Assembly (NCBI GenBank): GCA_001304875.1
Contig: BBZO01000026.1
Coordinates: 1 to 52,690 of the forward strand
Length of the DNA: 52,690 bases
Reading direction: 5' to 3'
Origin: Clostridia bacterium UC5.1-2E3
GTDB lineage: Bacteria; Bacillota; Clostridia; Lachnospirales; Lachnospiraceae
Under the pieces are notes generated by a model that saw only the letters and a program-made list of their open reading frames with translations, did no database searches and was not told the DNA's origin. Both the position numbers and the translations under genes were made by a program. This document shows positions 29,571-40,138 of this stretch, piece after piece. Each line of letters opens with the position of its first letter. Positions within the stretch are counted from its first letter, which is position 1.

Positions 29571-30840
29571 CGGCAATGATCATAGCGCTCATTGTGTTTA
29601 TGGTGGCGGGAATGCCCATTGGCTTTTCTCTGCTTTTAGGGTCTTTAGCTTACTTTTTTGCCACGGATACATCTTTGAATATTGTCGTGCAGAAAATGAC
29701 CATGACGGTGGGAGATTCCTTCTCCATGATGGCTGTACCGTTTTTTATGTTTGCGGGAGCAGTGATGAATAACAGCGGCATTACTAATCAGATTTTTGGA
29801 TTCGCAGACAAGCTGGTAGGACATATCCGCGGAGGAATGGGACATGCAAATATATTGGCCTCGGTAATTTTTGCAGGAATGTCGGGAAGTGCCATCGCGG
29901 ACACTGGCGGGCTGGGGAGCATTGAGCTCAAGGCTATGAAGGAGGCAGGGTATGATGACGATTTTTCGCTGGCGATCACAGGGGCGTCCAGCTGTATCGG
30001 ACCAGTCATTCCGCCCAGTGTGCCGTTCGTTATGTATGGTGTCATCGCAGGGGTGTCCATTGGCGCGCTTTTTATGGCCGGTGTGGTTCCTGGATTGTGT
30101 ATGGCCTTTGCCATGGCCATTGTAGTTTGGTTCCAGGCAAAAAAACGTGGGTATGAGCCTCATCCCAGAGCCAGTGCGCGGGAAATAGGGCGGAGCTTTA
30201 TGCATTCCTTCTGGGGCTTAATGCGCCGGTGATTTTGATTGGCGGTATTGTGACGGGAGTCTGTACCCCCACGGAGGCGGCGGTGGTCGCAGCGGTTTAC
30301 TCGCTGGTGGTCTCATTTGCCACGAAAAGCATTAAACTTACAGATCTCCCGGCCATCATCGATGAGACGGTGAAAACCACGGCAATGGTTATGCTTATCG
30401 CTTCTGCCAGCTGTGTATTTGGCTGGATTCTGACTGCCGAGCAGATACCGGTTCACGCGGCTGCGGCCATTTCAGAGATTGTGCCCAATAAAATTGCGGC
30501 GATCCTTCTGGTGAATCTGCTGTTTTTGATCGTGGGAATGTTCATGGATGGCACGGCGTCCATCATAATTCTGACGCCTATCCTGGTTCCGCTGATGGAT
30601 TCCTATGGGATGAATCTGGTACATTTCGGAGTGATTATGACCGTGAACGTGATGATCGGACTTCTGACACCGCCGGTAGGAATGGTTCTTTATGTACTTT
30701 CCGGAGTGTCGGGAGAAAAGGTGGAGAATATTGCGAAGGCAATGATTCCTTATATCATTACGCTGATTCTTGTGGTTCTGGTGCTTTCCTTTGTTCCCGG
30801 ACTTGTACTGTTTCTGCCGAAGCTTCTGGGGGCAATGTAA
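29567..30840 (+). CDS. dctM: TRAP transporter large permease DctM (frameshifted)
   Basis: About 424 residues of the twelve-helix DctM family. Signatures are AGMPIGFSLLLG, MMAVPFFMFAGAVMN, GMSGSAIADTGGLGSIELKA, then CIGPVIPPSVPFVMYG, and in the second half ILTPILVPLMDSYGMN and GLLTPPVGMVLYV. One frameshift lies near 30228. It is the ion-driven import channel of the TRAP system and closes the cdaR-linked operon. Confidence 0.93.
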
Positions 30841-30872
30841 GGGCTTTTGCGGATTTTTATAAGTGGTCCCCC

Positions 30873-30906
30873 TTGCCTGCTGTATCGCGTCCTGCTATTC
30901 TATAAT
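30873..30906 (+). promoter_or_regulatory. Possible promoter of the S33-type hydrolase
   Basis: TTGCCT (30873-30878) and TATTCT (30896-30901) are 17 bases apart. A perfect TATAAT overlaps at 30901-30906. The hydrolase ATG is 50 bases downstream. Confidence 0.4.
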
Positions 30907-30955
30907 AAAAGCAGATATAACGCAGCATAACGCACAGGGAAGGGAGACGAAGAAG

Positions 30956-31915
30956 ATGAGAAAACGCGTGATGACATTTCCATCCTGCGACGGGCGGACG
31001 GACATCCATGCGGTCTGCTGGACACCTAGCGAAAACAAGGTGCAGGCCGTGGTTCAGATTGTCCACGGGATGACCGAGTTTGTGGAGCGGTACGAGCCGT
31101 TTGCAAGGTTTCTGACGGAACGGGGCTTCGCGGTGGTCGGGCATGACCATCTGGGGCATGGGGCGTCCATTGTCTCGAAGGAGGACTGGGGGTATTTTGC
31201 CGGGGAGCGGGGAGCCTCCTGCCTGCTGGGCGATATGCACCGTCTGAGGAGGGCGGCAGAAAGAAGGTATCCAGGCCTGCCTTATTTCATGCTGGGGCAC
31301 AGTATGGGGTCATTTTTTCTCAAGGCGTACCTGGAAATGTACGGGGATGGGCTGAGCGGGGCAGTGATCATGGGAACCGGATACTATCCCGATACCGTGC
31401 TTCGCGGCGGCCTGCGGCTGATCCGGAGGCTGGCGCTTTCCCGCGGCTGGAGACACAGAAGTCCGCTGGTAAAGAAACTGTTTTTCTTCGGGCCGTTCCG
31501 TCGGTTTGATATGACAGGGAAGGAGCCGGAGAAAAGCTGGCTCACGAAGGACGTCCAGGCCGTGCAGGCCTACCACGGGGACGAGCGCAGCCAGTTCGAG
31601 TTTTCGCTGAACGCCTACTATAATTTTCTTAAAACCATACTTTACGGGAATCAGAAAAAGAATCTGGCGCGCATTCCAAAGAAGCTTCCCATTCTCATGC
31701 TGTCGGGAAGCGACGATCCGGTGGGGAATTTCGGGCGGGGTGTGCGCCGGGTGGAAAGACAGTTTAAGGCGGCCGGGATTTCGCAGGTTTCCATGAAGCT
31801 CTACGAGGGCGACCGCCATGAAATCTTAAATGAACTGGACCGGGAACAGGTCTATGAAGATATCTTACAATGGTGTGAGGAGATTATTTCTCGTCCAGAT
31901 CATCGGGGAGCGTGA
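30956..31915 (+). CDS. Alpha/beta hydrolase, monoglyceride lipase-like (serine aminopeptidase S33 type)
   Basis: Intact, about 319 residues. VQIVHGMTEFVERYEPFARF is the oxyanion-hole HGM region with the typical MTEH-like spacing. VVGHDHLGHG follows, and MLGHSMGSFFLKAYLE has the nucleophile GHSMG. LMLSGSDDPVG provides the Asp and GDRHEILNELDR the His, completing the triad. It is cytoplasmic and likely acts on lysophospholipids or monoacylglycerols. ATG 30956 has AAGGGAG upstream. Its 3-prime end overlaps the converging small gene by 32 bases. Confidence 0.88.
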   Translation: MRKRVMTFPSCDGRTDIHAVCWTPSENKVQAVVQIVHGMTEFVERYEPFARFLTERGFAVVGHDHLGHGASIVSKEDWGYFAGERGASCLLGDMHRLRRAAERRYPGLPYFMLGHSMGSFFLKAYLEMYGDGLSGAVIMGTGYYPDTVLRGGLRLIRRLALSRGWRHRSPLVKKLFFFGPFRRFDMTGKEPEKSWLTKDVQAVQAYHGDERSQFEFSLNAYYNFLKTILYGNQKKNLARIPKKLPILMLSGSDDPVGNFGRGVRRVERQFKAAGISQVSMKLYEGDRHEILNELDREQVYEDILQWCEEIISRPDHRGA

Positions 31916-32198
31916 AGCCGATCTTTCGCGGCGGCTCCTCCGGATCCTCCTTCTCTGCGGATGTGAGAAGGAAATTTAACTGGCTGATGTTCTGGATCAG
32001 CTTCGAGGGCCGCCCGTCCACGGTCCCGTAGAAGAATACGAGATCGGGGTTCATGAAGCCGATGCCGGTCACGTTCATTAAAAGTGCCGGGCCGAAGGAC
32101 GTGAGGAGGACGGAGACCTCCTTGTCATCGTCCAGGCTGTCCTCAAATTCCTGTATCTGTGCCATGATGTGGTTGAAGGTCTGACGGGTATTCAGCAT
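31884..32198 (-). CDS. Small acidic protein, DUF6173-like
   Basis: About 104 residues with an acidic end. MLNTRQTFNHIMAQIQEFED, then SLDDDKEVSVLLTSFGPALL and FFYGTVDGRPSKLIQNISQL resemble the DUF6173 family as I remember it; the function is unknown. I start at the ATG at 32198 because GGAGGT is 7 bases upstream, while the GTG at 32207 abuts that site. It lies 20 bases downstream of the Rpn-type nuclease on the same strand, so they form one transcript. Confidence 0.7.
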   Translation of the reverse strand: MLNTRQTFNHIMAQIQEFEDSLDDDKEVSVLLTSFGPALLMNVTGIGFMNPDLVFFYGTVDGRPSKLIQNISQLNFLLTSAEKEDPEEPPRKIGFTLPDDLDEK

Positions 32199-32218
32199 GG
32201 TTGACACCTCCCTCGCTG

Positions 32219-33187
32219 CTATGCGAATGTTTTGACGTTAATTCCGTGGTCTGCCGCCAGCTTCAGAAGTTCGTCGATGGGAAACTCCGTGTATTCATGT
32301 ATCTTTTCGAGGGATTCTTCATTTTTCAGCATTTTGAGAGCGATGTTGACGGCGCCTTGTCTTATGCCACGTTGTATCCCTGTATGTATTCCTTGATTTT
32401 CAATCATATCTCCATAATTACACATGGTGTTCACCTCATCTCTCATTTCGTCCGTGACGCGGATGCCGGATTCCTGGAGTCTCTTAAGCTTCTGGCTGCT
32501 GCTCAGCGTATTGCTGCAGATGGTCTGCAGCAGGCGGATCAGATCGTCGTCTGCGGCAGATCGGTCATTGAAACGGATCATGATAAAATTTATCAGGTCA
32601 TAGGTCTCGCGGCGCACTTCTATATGATTTAATATATCATATTTCTGGAAGCGGTACAAGGTGATTGTATCGGCGTCCTTTGCCGGCACGTTTCCCATAC
32701 AGATCCAGATGGAATAGACCTTCTGCAGCGCGCCGTAATTGGTGCCGCCTGTAAGGTGGGGGAGCTGGGAGCACAGGCGCCTGGCGGCGTAAAAGGCGGC
32801 GCGGCTCTCCAGAGGATACGGAGGATAGTAGTCGTTCTGGAGCTCGATGTTGATATACATGCCGATCATCTGGCCTTCTTTTCCCGGATAAGCCGCCTTA
32901 AAGAGGAGGTCGTAGTAGATCGTCCCCTCATTGCTGCTTGTGTCTTCCGTATTCAGTCCCTCGATGTTGGTCAGGTTCCGTTCGACGGCAACGGAGGAAA
33001 TCGTATTGCTGCCGGGTTCAATGTACGTTTCCTCGATGTCTTTTAAGCGGATGTCTGCAAATTCCGGCACGGTCCGTTTGATGATTCTGGCCAGGATCTG
33101 CCGGTTGGAAAAGATCTGCTTGACGGTGTGATCCAGCTTGGCCTTGGCCTCTTTGGTGGAAAGAATGGTATTCTTAAGCGTATTCAT
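32219..33187 (-). CDS. Rpn-family PD-(D/E)XK nuclease (putative transposase family)
   Basis: Intact, about 322 residues. An N-terminal segment with FSNRQILARIIKRTVPEFAD is followed by the nuclease core, with YYDLLFKAA (Asp) and MYINIELQND (ExQ), the D-ExQ layout of Rpn/PD-(D/E)XK enzymes. The C-terminal GIHTGIQRGIRQGAVNIAL is the short Gly-Ile repeat typical of the family. Rpn proteins cut DNA and promote recombination. I see no inverted repeats marking a transposon around it. AGAGGA precedes the start. A second, different family member lies at 51758. Confidence 0.82.
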   Translation of the reverse strand: MNTLKNTILSTKEAKAKLDHTVKQIFSNRQILARIIKRTVPEFADIRLKDIEETYIEPGSNTISSVAVERNLTNIEGLNTEDTSSNEGTIYYDLLFKAAYPGKEGQMIGMYINIELQNDYYPPYPLESRAAFYAARRLCSQLPHLTGGTNYGALQKVYSIWICMGNVPAKDADTITLYRFQKYDILNHIEVRRETYDLINFIMIRFNDRSAADDDLIRLLQTICSNTLSSSQKLKRLQESGIRVTDEMRDEVNTMCNYGDMIENQGIHTGIQRGIRQGAVNIALKMLKNEESLEKIHEYTEFPIDELLKLAADHGINVKTFA

Positions 33188-33397
33188 GGATGGGATCCTC
33201 TTTGGTGTCTGTCTGAAATGGAAACAGTTCTGAAAAATGGATTTGTCCGTTGATATTTAGATCTGATGTCTGATTCTATGACACAATTCTATCACAGGCC
33301 TTTGCCTGCTGGCAAGCGGTATTTTCGGAAACTATTCATCTGTATAAACTCCCCCATTTCCGCCCATACTGTCAGAGAATGGAAAAGGAGTGTTCCC

Positions 33398-36304
33398 ATG
33401 AGACTTTCTAAAGACTGGCGTACCTTACTAAAACTGACAGGAAAAATCACAGGAATCCTGCTTCTGGCGGGATTTTTTACGTTGGGCGGCATCGCTTTCG
33501 GGGCGGTGCGGGGGATCATCGAGCGCACGCCCGGGCTGGATCTGGACAGCATCGCGCCGAAGGGTTACGCCACCATGATCTATGACAGTAAAGGAAATCT
33601 GACGGACACGCTGGTGATGGAGGGGAGCAACCGCGATCCGGCTGCCTTCGAGGAGCTGCCGGAGGATCTGATCAATGCGTTCGTGGCCATCGAGGACGCC
33701 CGCTTCTGGGAGCATAACGGGATCGATCTGCGCGCCATCGCCCGCGCCGCCGTCGGCGTGCTGACCGGCAATTCAAAGGGCGGCGGCAGCACCATCACGC
33801 AGCAGCTCATAAAAAACAATGTGCTGGGCGGAGGCCGGGAGACGTCCTTTGGCGCGAAGCTGGAGCGGAAGTTAAAGGAGCAGTATCTGGCGGTGCAGCT
33901 TACGAAGGTCATGGACAAGGAGACCGTGCTGGTCAACTATTTGAACACCATCAATCTGGGAAACAACACGCTGGGGGTCAAGATGGCTGCCCGCCGGTAT
34001 TTTGACAAGGAGGTCTCGGAGCTGACGCTCTCGGAGTCGGCGGTCATTGCCGGCATCACCCAGAATCCGGCGCGCCTCAACCCGCTTGGCGGCCGGGAGG
34101 CCAACGAGGAGAAGCGGCGGGTGATTTTACAGTACATGGAGGAGCAGGGCTACATCACGGAGGAGGAGAGACAGGAGGCGTTAGCGGATCCGGTTTACGA
34201 CCGGATCCAGAGTGTGGATGTGGCGAGGCAGGAGGCGGACCGGGTATACAGTTATTTTACGGACGAGACCATCCGCCAGGCCACCGGTATTCTGACCGGG
34301 GAGCTTTCCTACACGGAGAATCAGGCCTACAACCTGCTCTACGGCGGCGGGCTCACGATCCGGACGGCGCAGGATCCGGACATCCAGGCCGTGGTGGACC
34401 GGGAGGTGAACAATCTGGAACACTACCCGGTCACCCGTTTCAGTCTGGACTACCGTCTGTCTGTCCGGCAGGCCGGCGGCAGACGGTCCACTATTCGCAG
34501 GAGGATATAAAAAATGGAACCGCGAGGAGGGCGGCCGCTATCCGGAGGGAATTTACGACACAAGGGAGGCGGCTGAGGAGGACGTCAGAAATTATAAATC
34601 CTGGCGCGTGAAGGAGGGGGATGAGATTCTGGGGGAACGGACGGAGCTGATTTTAGAGCCCCAGGTCTCGTTTGTGATACTGGAGCCGTCCACCGGGCAG
34701 GTGAAGGCCATAAGCGGAGGACGCGGGGAGAAGCGGGCCAACCTGACACTCAACCGGGCCACGGACGCGCTGCGCCAGCCGGGGTCTGCGTTCAAGATCC
34801 TGACCGGCTTTGCGCCGGCTCTGGATGTGGGGCAGAAGACCCTGGCGGATGTCTATTATGACGGGCCTTACCGGGTGGGGGAGAAGGCATTTTCCAACTG
34901 GTACTCCGGATACACGGGGTATTCGAATATCCGGGATGGCATCGTCTATTCCATGAATATCGTGGCAGTGCGCTGCCTGATGGAGACGGTCAGCCCGGAG
35001 CTGGGAACCGTGTATGCCAGAAATTTCGGCATCACTACGCTGACGGACACGGACGCAAACCCGGCGCTGGTGCTGGGCGGCGTGACCGACGGGGTCACCA
35101 ATCTGGAGCTGACGGCGGCCTTCGGGGCCATCGGAAACGGCGGCGTTTACCGGGAGCCGGTATTTATCACGGAGATTCTGGACCGGAACGGGAATGTTTT
35201 ATACCGGGCTCCGGACAGAAAGCGCCAGGTAATCCGGGAGACAACGGCATTTCTTCTGACAGATGCCATGGCGGAGTCCATGACCGGCAGCCGGAAATTT
35301 TCTTTTAAGTCCCTGGGGGCCACCAGCGCGCGGAGCGCATTTTCCGGCATGTCCCAGGCGGGAAAGAGCGGTACCACCACCAGCAATAAGGACATCTGGT
35401 TCGTGGGCTTCACACCCTACTATGCGGCAGGAATCTGGGCCGGGTACGACGAAAACCAGGTGATCACGGGCGGAACCTCATTTCATAAGGATATCTGGCG
35501 GACGATCATGGGGGAAATCCATGAGGGGCTTCCGGATCCGGGATTTTCTGTGCCCGCAGGGATCACCGGGGCGTATGTCTGCCGGAAATCCGGGAAACGT
35601 CCCATCCCCGGCGTCTGCGATGCGGATCCCAGGGGCAATGCGGTGTACCGGGAATATTTTGCCGTCGGGACGGAGCCGGAGGAATATTGTGACCGCCACG
35701 TGCAGGCCGCAATCTGTACGGAAACGGGAATGACGGCCAGCCCGGAATGCCCGCAGACGGAGCTTCGCACCTTCATGCGGGTGGACGAGGGGGAGGGGAG
35801 TTCGGGAGGACCGGGAGCTGATGCCACCGGAGGGCTGCACGCTTCACGGAGCTGCGAGCGGGGCGGAGGAGACTCTTGGAAGCGGCGAAAGACTGCCCGG
35901 AGGAGGCCCAGCCGGGGAGAGGGAGAGCGTCACAGGAGAAACCGGCCCGGACGGGCGCCGGACATCGGGAAGCGGGCGGACGGAGAGCAGTGCGCGGGAG
36001 ACAGGAGGCAGATGGAACTGGTGGAGCGGCGGGCGCTGGGGCTGGAACTATGGGGAGACGGCGCGGAGCAGCGCTGAGGAGAGCCGCGAAGAGCCGGGGA
36101 CAGTGAACCGCGGTGAACCAGGGGCGGAGAGTCCGGCAGAGAGCAGCAGGGATCGCCGGACCGAAGCCTGGACGGAACGCAGTCCGGAGCCTGGCGGGGA
36201 AACGGCGAAATCCGGGCCGTGGGAGAAGACGGAGAGCGCAGGCACAGACAGAAATCCAGAGGAGAGCACGGAGCGGGCGCCCTGTGGGGCGGATGGAGAC
36301 TTGA
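33398..36304 (+). CDS. Class A penicillin-binding protein 1A-like, with low-complexity tail (frameshifted; end uncertain)
   Basis: Bifunctional peptidoglycan synthase. One N-terminal membrane helix is followed by the GT51 glycosyltransferase (FVAIEDARFWEHNGID with the catalytic Glu, GGGSTITQQLIKNN, LNTINLGNNTLGVKMAARRY) and the transpeptidase (QPGSAFKIL as SxxK, YSMN as SxN, AGKSGTTTSNKD as KSGT). Frameshifts lie near 34483, 34512 and 35800. After PPEGCTLHG comes about 150 residues rich in Glu, Gly, Arg, Ser and Thr. In the current frame this tail has no stop and runs into the HAD gene. TGA at 36302-36304 or 36309-36311 in the other frames is the likely true end. ATG 33398 follows AAAGGAG. 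Confidence 0.85.
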
Positions 36305-36329
36305 GAACTGAACCTGCATCTGTTACAAT
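36301..36329 (+). promoter_or_regulatory. Promoter of the HAD gene
   Basis: TTGAGA (36301-36306) and TACAAT (36324-36329) each match consensus at 5/6 and are exactly 17 bases apart. They overlap the end of the penicillin-binding protein tail. Confidence 0.7.
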
Positions 36330-36363
36330 AGAGAAAGATTCAAGAGGAAAGGACAGACGCAGG

Positions 36364-37034
36364 ATGAGGATAAGAGCAGTTATTTTTGACATGGACGGCC
36401 TGATGTTTGACACGGAGGATCTGGTGCGCCGCGCCTGGGATTTTGCGGGCGGCCGCCTGGGCTATGAGCATTTCGGCGACAACATTTTCAACACATTGGG
36501 GAAAGGAGACCGGGACCGGCGCATCTATTTTGCAGATAAATACGGGCAGGATTTTCCCTATGACCAGTTCAAACAGGACTATCACAATTTCTATTACGAG
36601 GAGATTGAGAAGAAGGGCGTGCCGGTGAAGCGGGACTCTACCGGCTTCTGGAGTATCTTTATGAAAATGATATTCCTGCCGCCGTGGCCACTTCCTCCAG
36701 CCGACGGTCGGCGGCGGCGAAGCTTGAGGAGACAGATATTGAGAAATATTTTAAGGCGGTCATAGGCGGGGACATGGTCACGAGGACGAAGCCGGATCCG
36801 GAAATTTACTTAAAGGCGTGCGAGGCGCTGGGGGTGGAACCGGAACATGCGCTGGTTCTGGAGGACTCCCTGAACGGCCTAAAGGCGGCGGTGGCCGCGA
36901 AGATACCGGCGATCATGATTCCGGATCTGGTGAAGGACATGCCGGAGATAGAGCCGTTCCTGGCGGCCAAGCTGGGGGAGCTGGGGGATGTGATCGGCTT
37001 TATCGAAAACGAGAGAAGGCATGGCCAGGAGTGA
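36364..37034 (+). CDS. HAD-superfamily hydrolase, beta-phosphoglucomutase-like (frameshifted)
   Basis: About 224 residues. Motif I is VIFDMDGLMFDTE (DxD nucleophile), followed by an alpha-helical cap, motif II in AAVATSSS, motif III Lys in TKPDPEIYL and motif IV in LVLEDSLNGLKAA. This is the subfamily of sugar-phosphate phosphatases and beta-phosphoglucomutases, and the substrate cannot be read. One base appears lost near 36636 (joined: VKRGLYRLLEYLYENDIPA). AGAGGAAAGG lies 14-23 bases before ATG 36364. A terminator follows. Confidence 0.87.
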
Positions 37035-37080
37035 TCGGACGCAGCGGCCGGGAGCATGGAACAGACGCCGGAAGACATGG

Positions 37081-37119
37081 AAAGCCGCAGGGAAATGAGA
37101 AAATCCCTGCGGCTTTTCT
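37081..37119 (+). terminator. Bidirectional terminator after the HAD gene
   Basis: A 13-bp stem, AAAGCCGCAGGGA (37081-37093) with TCCCTGCGGCTTT (37104-37116), is followed by TTC. It also serves the converging histidine kinase operon. Confidence 0.8.
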
Positions 37120-37170
37120 GGTGTGCAGCGTTTCATATCCGACCGATCAGAAGTCCCGGCACATGAGCGG

Positions 37171-39748
37171 TCATGAGCAGTATTTCTGCAGCAGGCGCAG
37201 CAGCTCGGGCATGTTTAAGGGCTTGGCCACATGGCCGTTCATGCCGCTGTCCAGGCAGGCTTTGATGTCGTCGGAGAAGGCGTCTGCGGTCATGGCGATA
37301 ATGGGAATCCGGGAGGCGTCCTCGCGGGACATGGCGCGGATCGTCCGCGCTGCTTCCAGACCGTTCATCTCGGGCATCCGCAGATCCATTAGGATGGCAT
37401 CGTAGTATCCGGGTTCTGCCACCTGGTATTTTTCCACGCAGATTTTTCCGTTTTCCGCCCAGTCGAGGGTAAAGCCCACGGCGGAGAGAAGCTCGCTTGC
37501 GATCTCCCAGTTGAGCTCATTGTCCTCCGCTACCAGGAGGCGCCGGCCGGTGAAATCCATCTGCGGCTCGGCGGGCAGTTCCGTTTTTTCCATATCCGGT
37601 TCGTTGAATGCGCTCAGGCAATGGTAGAGCGTGGATTTAAACAGCGGTTTGGAGATAAAGCCGGTGATTCCCGCCGCCTTGGCTTCGTTCTCCACATCGC
37701 CCCAGTCGTAGGCGGACATCAGAAGGATGGGTACGTCTGCCCCGATCCGGCGGCGCATCTCGCGGGCGGTCTCAATGCCGTCCATTCCCGGCATCCTGCA
37801 GTCTAAAAGAACCACATAGTAATCCTTGTGCTGATTATGGCGTTTTTCCACCATCTCGACAGCGGTCTTTCCGTCCAGCGCCCACTCAGCATGGACGCCG
37901 ATCTCGGTGAGTGAATCGGCGGCGCTGTGGCACAGCTCCTCGTCGTCGTCCACCACGAGGATATCCCAGTGGGGAAGAACCATTTCTTCCGCAGGAGAAT
38001 CCCCCCGCTCAAAGTCGAAGATGATATGGAACTCGGTGCCCACATTCAGCTCGCTGTTTACCTCGATGGTGCCCTCGTATTTGTCCACAATGTATTTCGT
38101 GATGGCCATGCCGAGGCCGGTACCCTCCACCTTGCGCACGCGGGCGTGTCCTCGCGCACAAAGGATTCAAAGATCTTCTTCTGGAACTCCTTTGTCATCC
38201 CCATGCCGTTATCCTTTACCCAGAAATGGGTGCGGACGTAGCGTTCGCCCCTCGGGGAATCCTCCTGGGAGACGGTCACGGTGATGTCTCCGCCCTCCGG
38301 CGTAAATTTGAGGGCGTTGGAGAGCAGGTTTAAGAGCACCTGGTTTAAACGCACGCTGTCGGCGTAAATGTTCTCCTCCTGAATCTTGCGGATGAAGATA
38401 TTGAACGACTGTTTTCTGGCCTTGACCTGCGGCTGGATAATGCTCACGATGCTCTCCATGGTTCGCGCAGGGAGAGCAGGTCATAGTTCAGCGCCAGGTT
38501 GCCGCTCTCGATTTTCGACATGTCAAGTACGTCATTGATCAGTCCCAGCAGGTGTTTGCTGGACAGCGCGATTTTCCGCAGACACTCAACGACCTTGTCC
38601 CGGTTATCGATGTTTGCGGTCGCGATGGCAGTCATGCCGACAATCGCGTTCATGGGCGTGCGGATATCGTGGCTCATGTTGGAGAGAAATTCACTCTTGG
38701 ATTTATTTGCAGCCTCCGCCTCCTCGCGGGCCTCTGCAAGCTCGGCCATCTGACGGCGGGACATGTGCATGTATGTAAAGAATATAAGAAGCATTCCGGC
38801 CAGGATGACCAGGCAGCCGCTCACGGATACAATGAGATTACTGCTTTTCAGACCGTCCAATGCTTCGTCAAGAATCCCGTAGGGCATGACACACACCAGT
38901 GTCCAGTCTGTGTGCGGCAGCGGAGAGGTGTAAACGTGCCGCTGTTCCCCGTTGACAGCAGTCTCCAGATTGTATGGAGTCCCGTTCAGGATATTCTGCT
39001 CCATCTCATTAATCCGCTCGTCAGCATTTTCTATTCCGGATTCCCTGCAGTTTTTTCGATACCATTCATAAATCGTGTCTGTGTCAACGCCGCTGGAATA
39101 ATTTTTGACGACGAACGTGCCGTCTTTTCGCACAATATGAGAGAAGATCAGGGATTCGTCCAGTCCCAGTGACAGGGTTTTGTATAAGTTTTCCACGGGA
39201 ACTCCGGCAATCAGCGCGGTACACTGGGCATCCCCGATCATGGGATAGCCCTCGGTGTAAGGGTAGCCGACGGAAATGCCGTAAATAACCATCAGAGTGC
39301 CGTCGGCGGTCTGCCCAAGCGTCACCATGGTATCCCCCTTATTGACTGTGTCAAGGAACAGCTCCTGGTTCTCTACTTCGATAGCCGGACCGTAAATCAA
39401 CGCCGAGTTTCCCTCGGTATCGTAGAGGGAAAGATGGCTGAAATCGCGGAAGGCCACCATGTTTGACATGGCTGCTTTAAATTCTGCGTTAAATTCCTCC
39501 ACGTCCTCCGGCGGTATGGCGTGGACAATGGCCTTGACCTGTATCATGCGCATTTCCACCAGAGTCTCAAAATGGCGCTGGATCTGCAGGCTAAGCCCCT
39601 CCATGTAGGAGACGGTCAGCTCGTGCAGTGCGGCGGTGTGCTTCTGCTGTACAGAATTTATGATCAGGGCAAAAGTCGCGATACACAGAGCTAGAAGACC
39701 GGCGAAGGATATCCAGAGGAATCGAAAAATCTTTTTATTGTCTCTCAT
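37171..39748 (-). CDS. Hybrid sensor histidine kinase with two receiver domains (frameshifted)
   Basis: About 858 residues. Two membrane helices (near residues 10-30 and 305-325) flank a Cache-like extracellular sensor. The HisKA domain with [14 protein letters not shown] carries the phospho-His. The HATPase has [14 protein letters not shown] and, after a break, GTGLGMAI. The first receiver contains [11 protein letters not shown] and [10 protein letters not shown]; the second has [11 protein letters not shown] and [11 protein letters not shown]. Frameshifts lie near 38140 and 38462. It is the last gene of an operon after the Hpt protein and the REC-HD-GYP protein, giving a complete phosphorelay. 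The signal is unknown. Confidence 0.92.
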
Positions 39749-39772
39749 AAAAGAATCCTTTCAACAGTAATA

Positions 39773-40126
39773 TTATAGGTTTTTGATCTCCCCCGTGATC
39801 CGGCAGTAAGCCTCGCGGATCGGCGGCATGAGACCGGCGGCAGTCTGCCAGTCGCCGGCGCGGAACGCGGCCACCTGCCGGCTCAGCAGCTCGAACAGCT
39901 GGTTCATCGCCAGGTTTCCGCATACGCCCTTTAAGGTATGTGCCGCCGTCAGCGCCGCCTCCTGGTCCTGGTTCTCGATGGCGGCCGTCAGCTTTCCGTA
40001 GTTGGGATCGTCGGGAAACTTCTTTAAGAAGCGCTCGAGAAGCGCGTCGTTTCCCATGAAGCGTTCCAGCGCGCCTGCCACGTCGATTCCGGCGCTTTCC
40101 AGTTTTTCACGTACAGATGTATCCAA
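39773..40126 (-). CDS. Hpt-domain phosphotransfer protein
   Basis: Intact 117-residue protein made of one Hpt four-helix bundle. AAHTLKGVCGNLAMNQLFEL holds the phospho-accepting His. It starts with TTG at 40126, 9 bases after AGGAGG. It lies between the REC-HD-GYP gene (12 bases) and the hybrid kinase (24 bases), so it probably shuttles phosphate between them. Confidence 0.92.
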   Translation of the reverse strand: MDTSVREKLESAGIDVAGALERFMGNDALLERFLKKFPDDPNYGKLTAAIENQDQEAALTAAHTLKGVCGNLAMNQLFELLSRQVAAFRAGDWQTAAGLMPPIREAYCRITGEIKNL

Positions 40127-40138
40127 TGTAAGTTCCTC

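Noticed and set aside
32219..33187. An insertion sequence around the Rpn/putative transposase gene
   Set aside because: I could find no flanking inverted repeats or target duplications, and the gene has a cotranscribed partner. The same holds for the gene at 51758 as far as it is visible.
35930..36413. Long minus-strand frames opposite the penicillin-binding protein tail
   Set aside because: Purine-rich low-complexity DNA leaves all frames open. The translations are Ser/Pro-rich noise without start signals.
35821..36765. A single fusion protein joining the penicillin-binding protein tail to the HAD domain
   Set aside because: The HAD gene has its own promoter, start and Met-first fold, and the region is full of indels. 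Lost stops in alternate frames explain the open frame.
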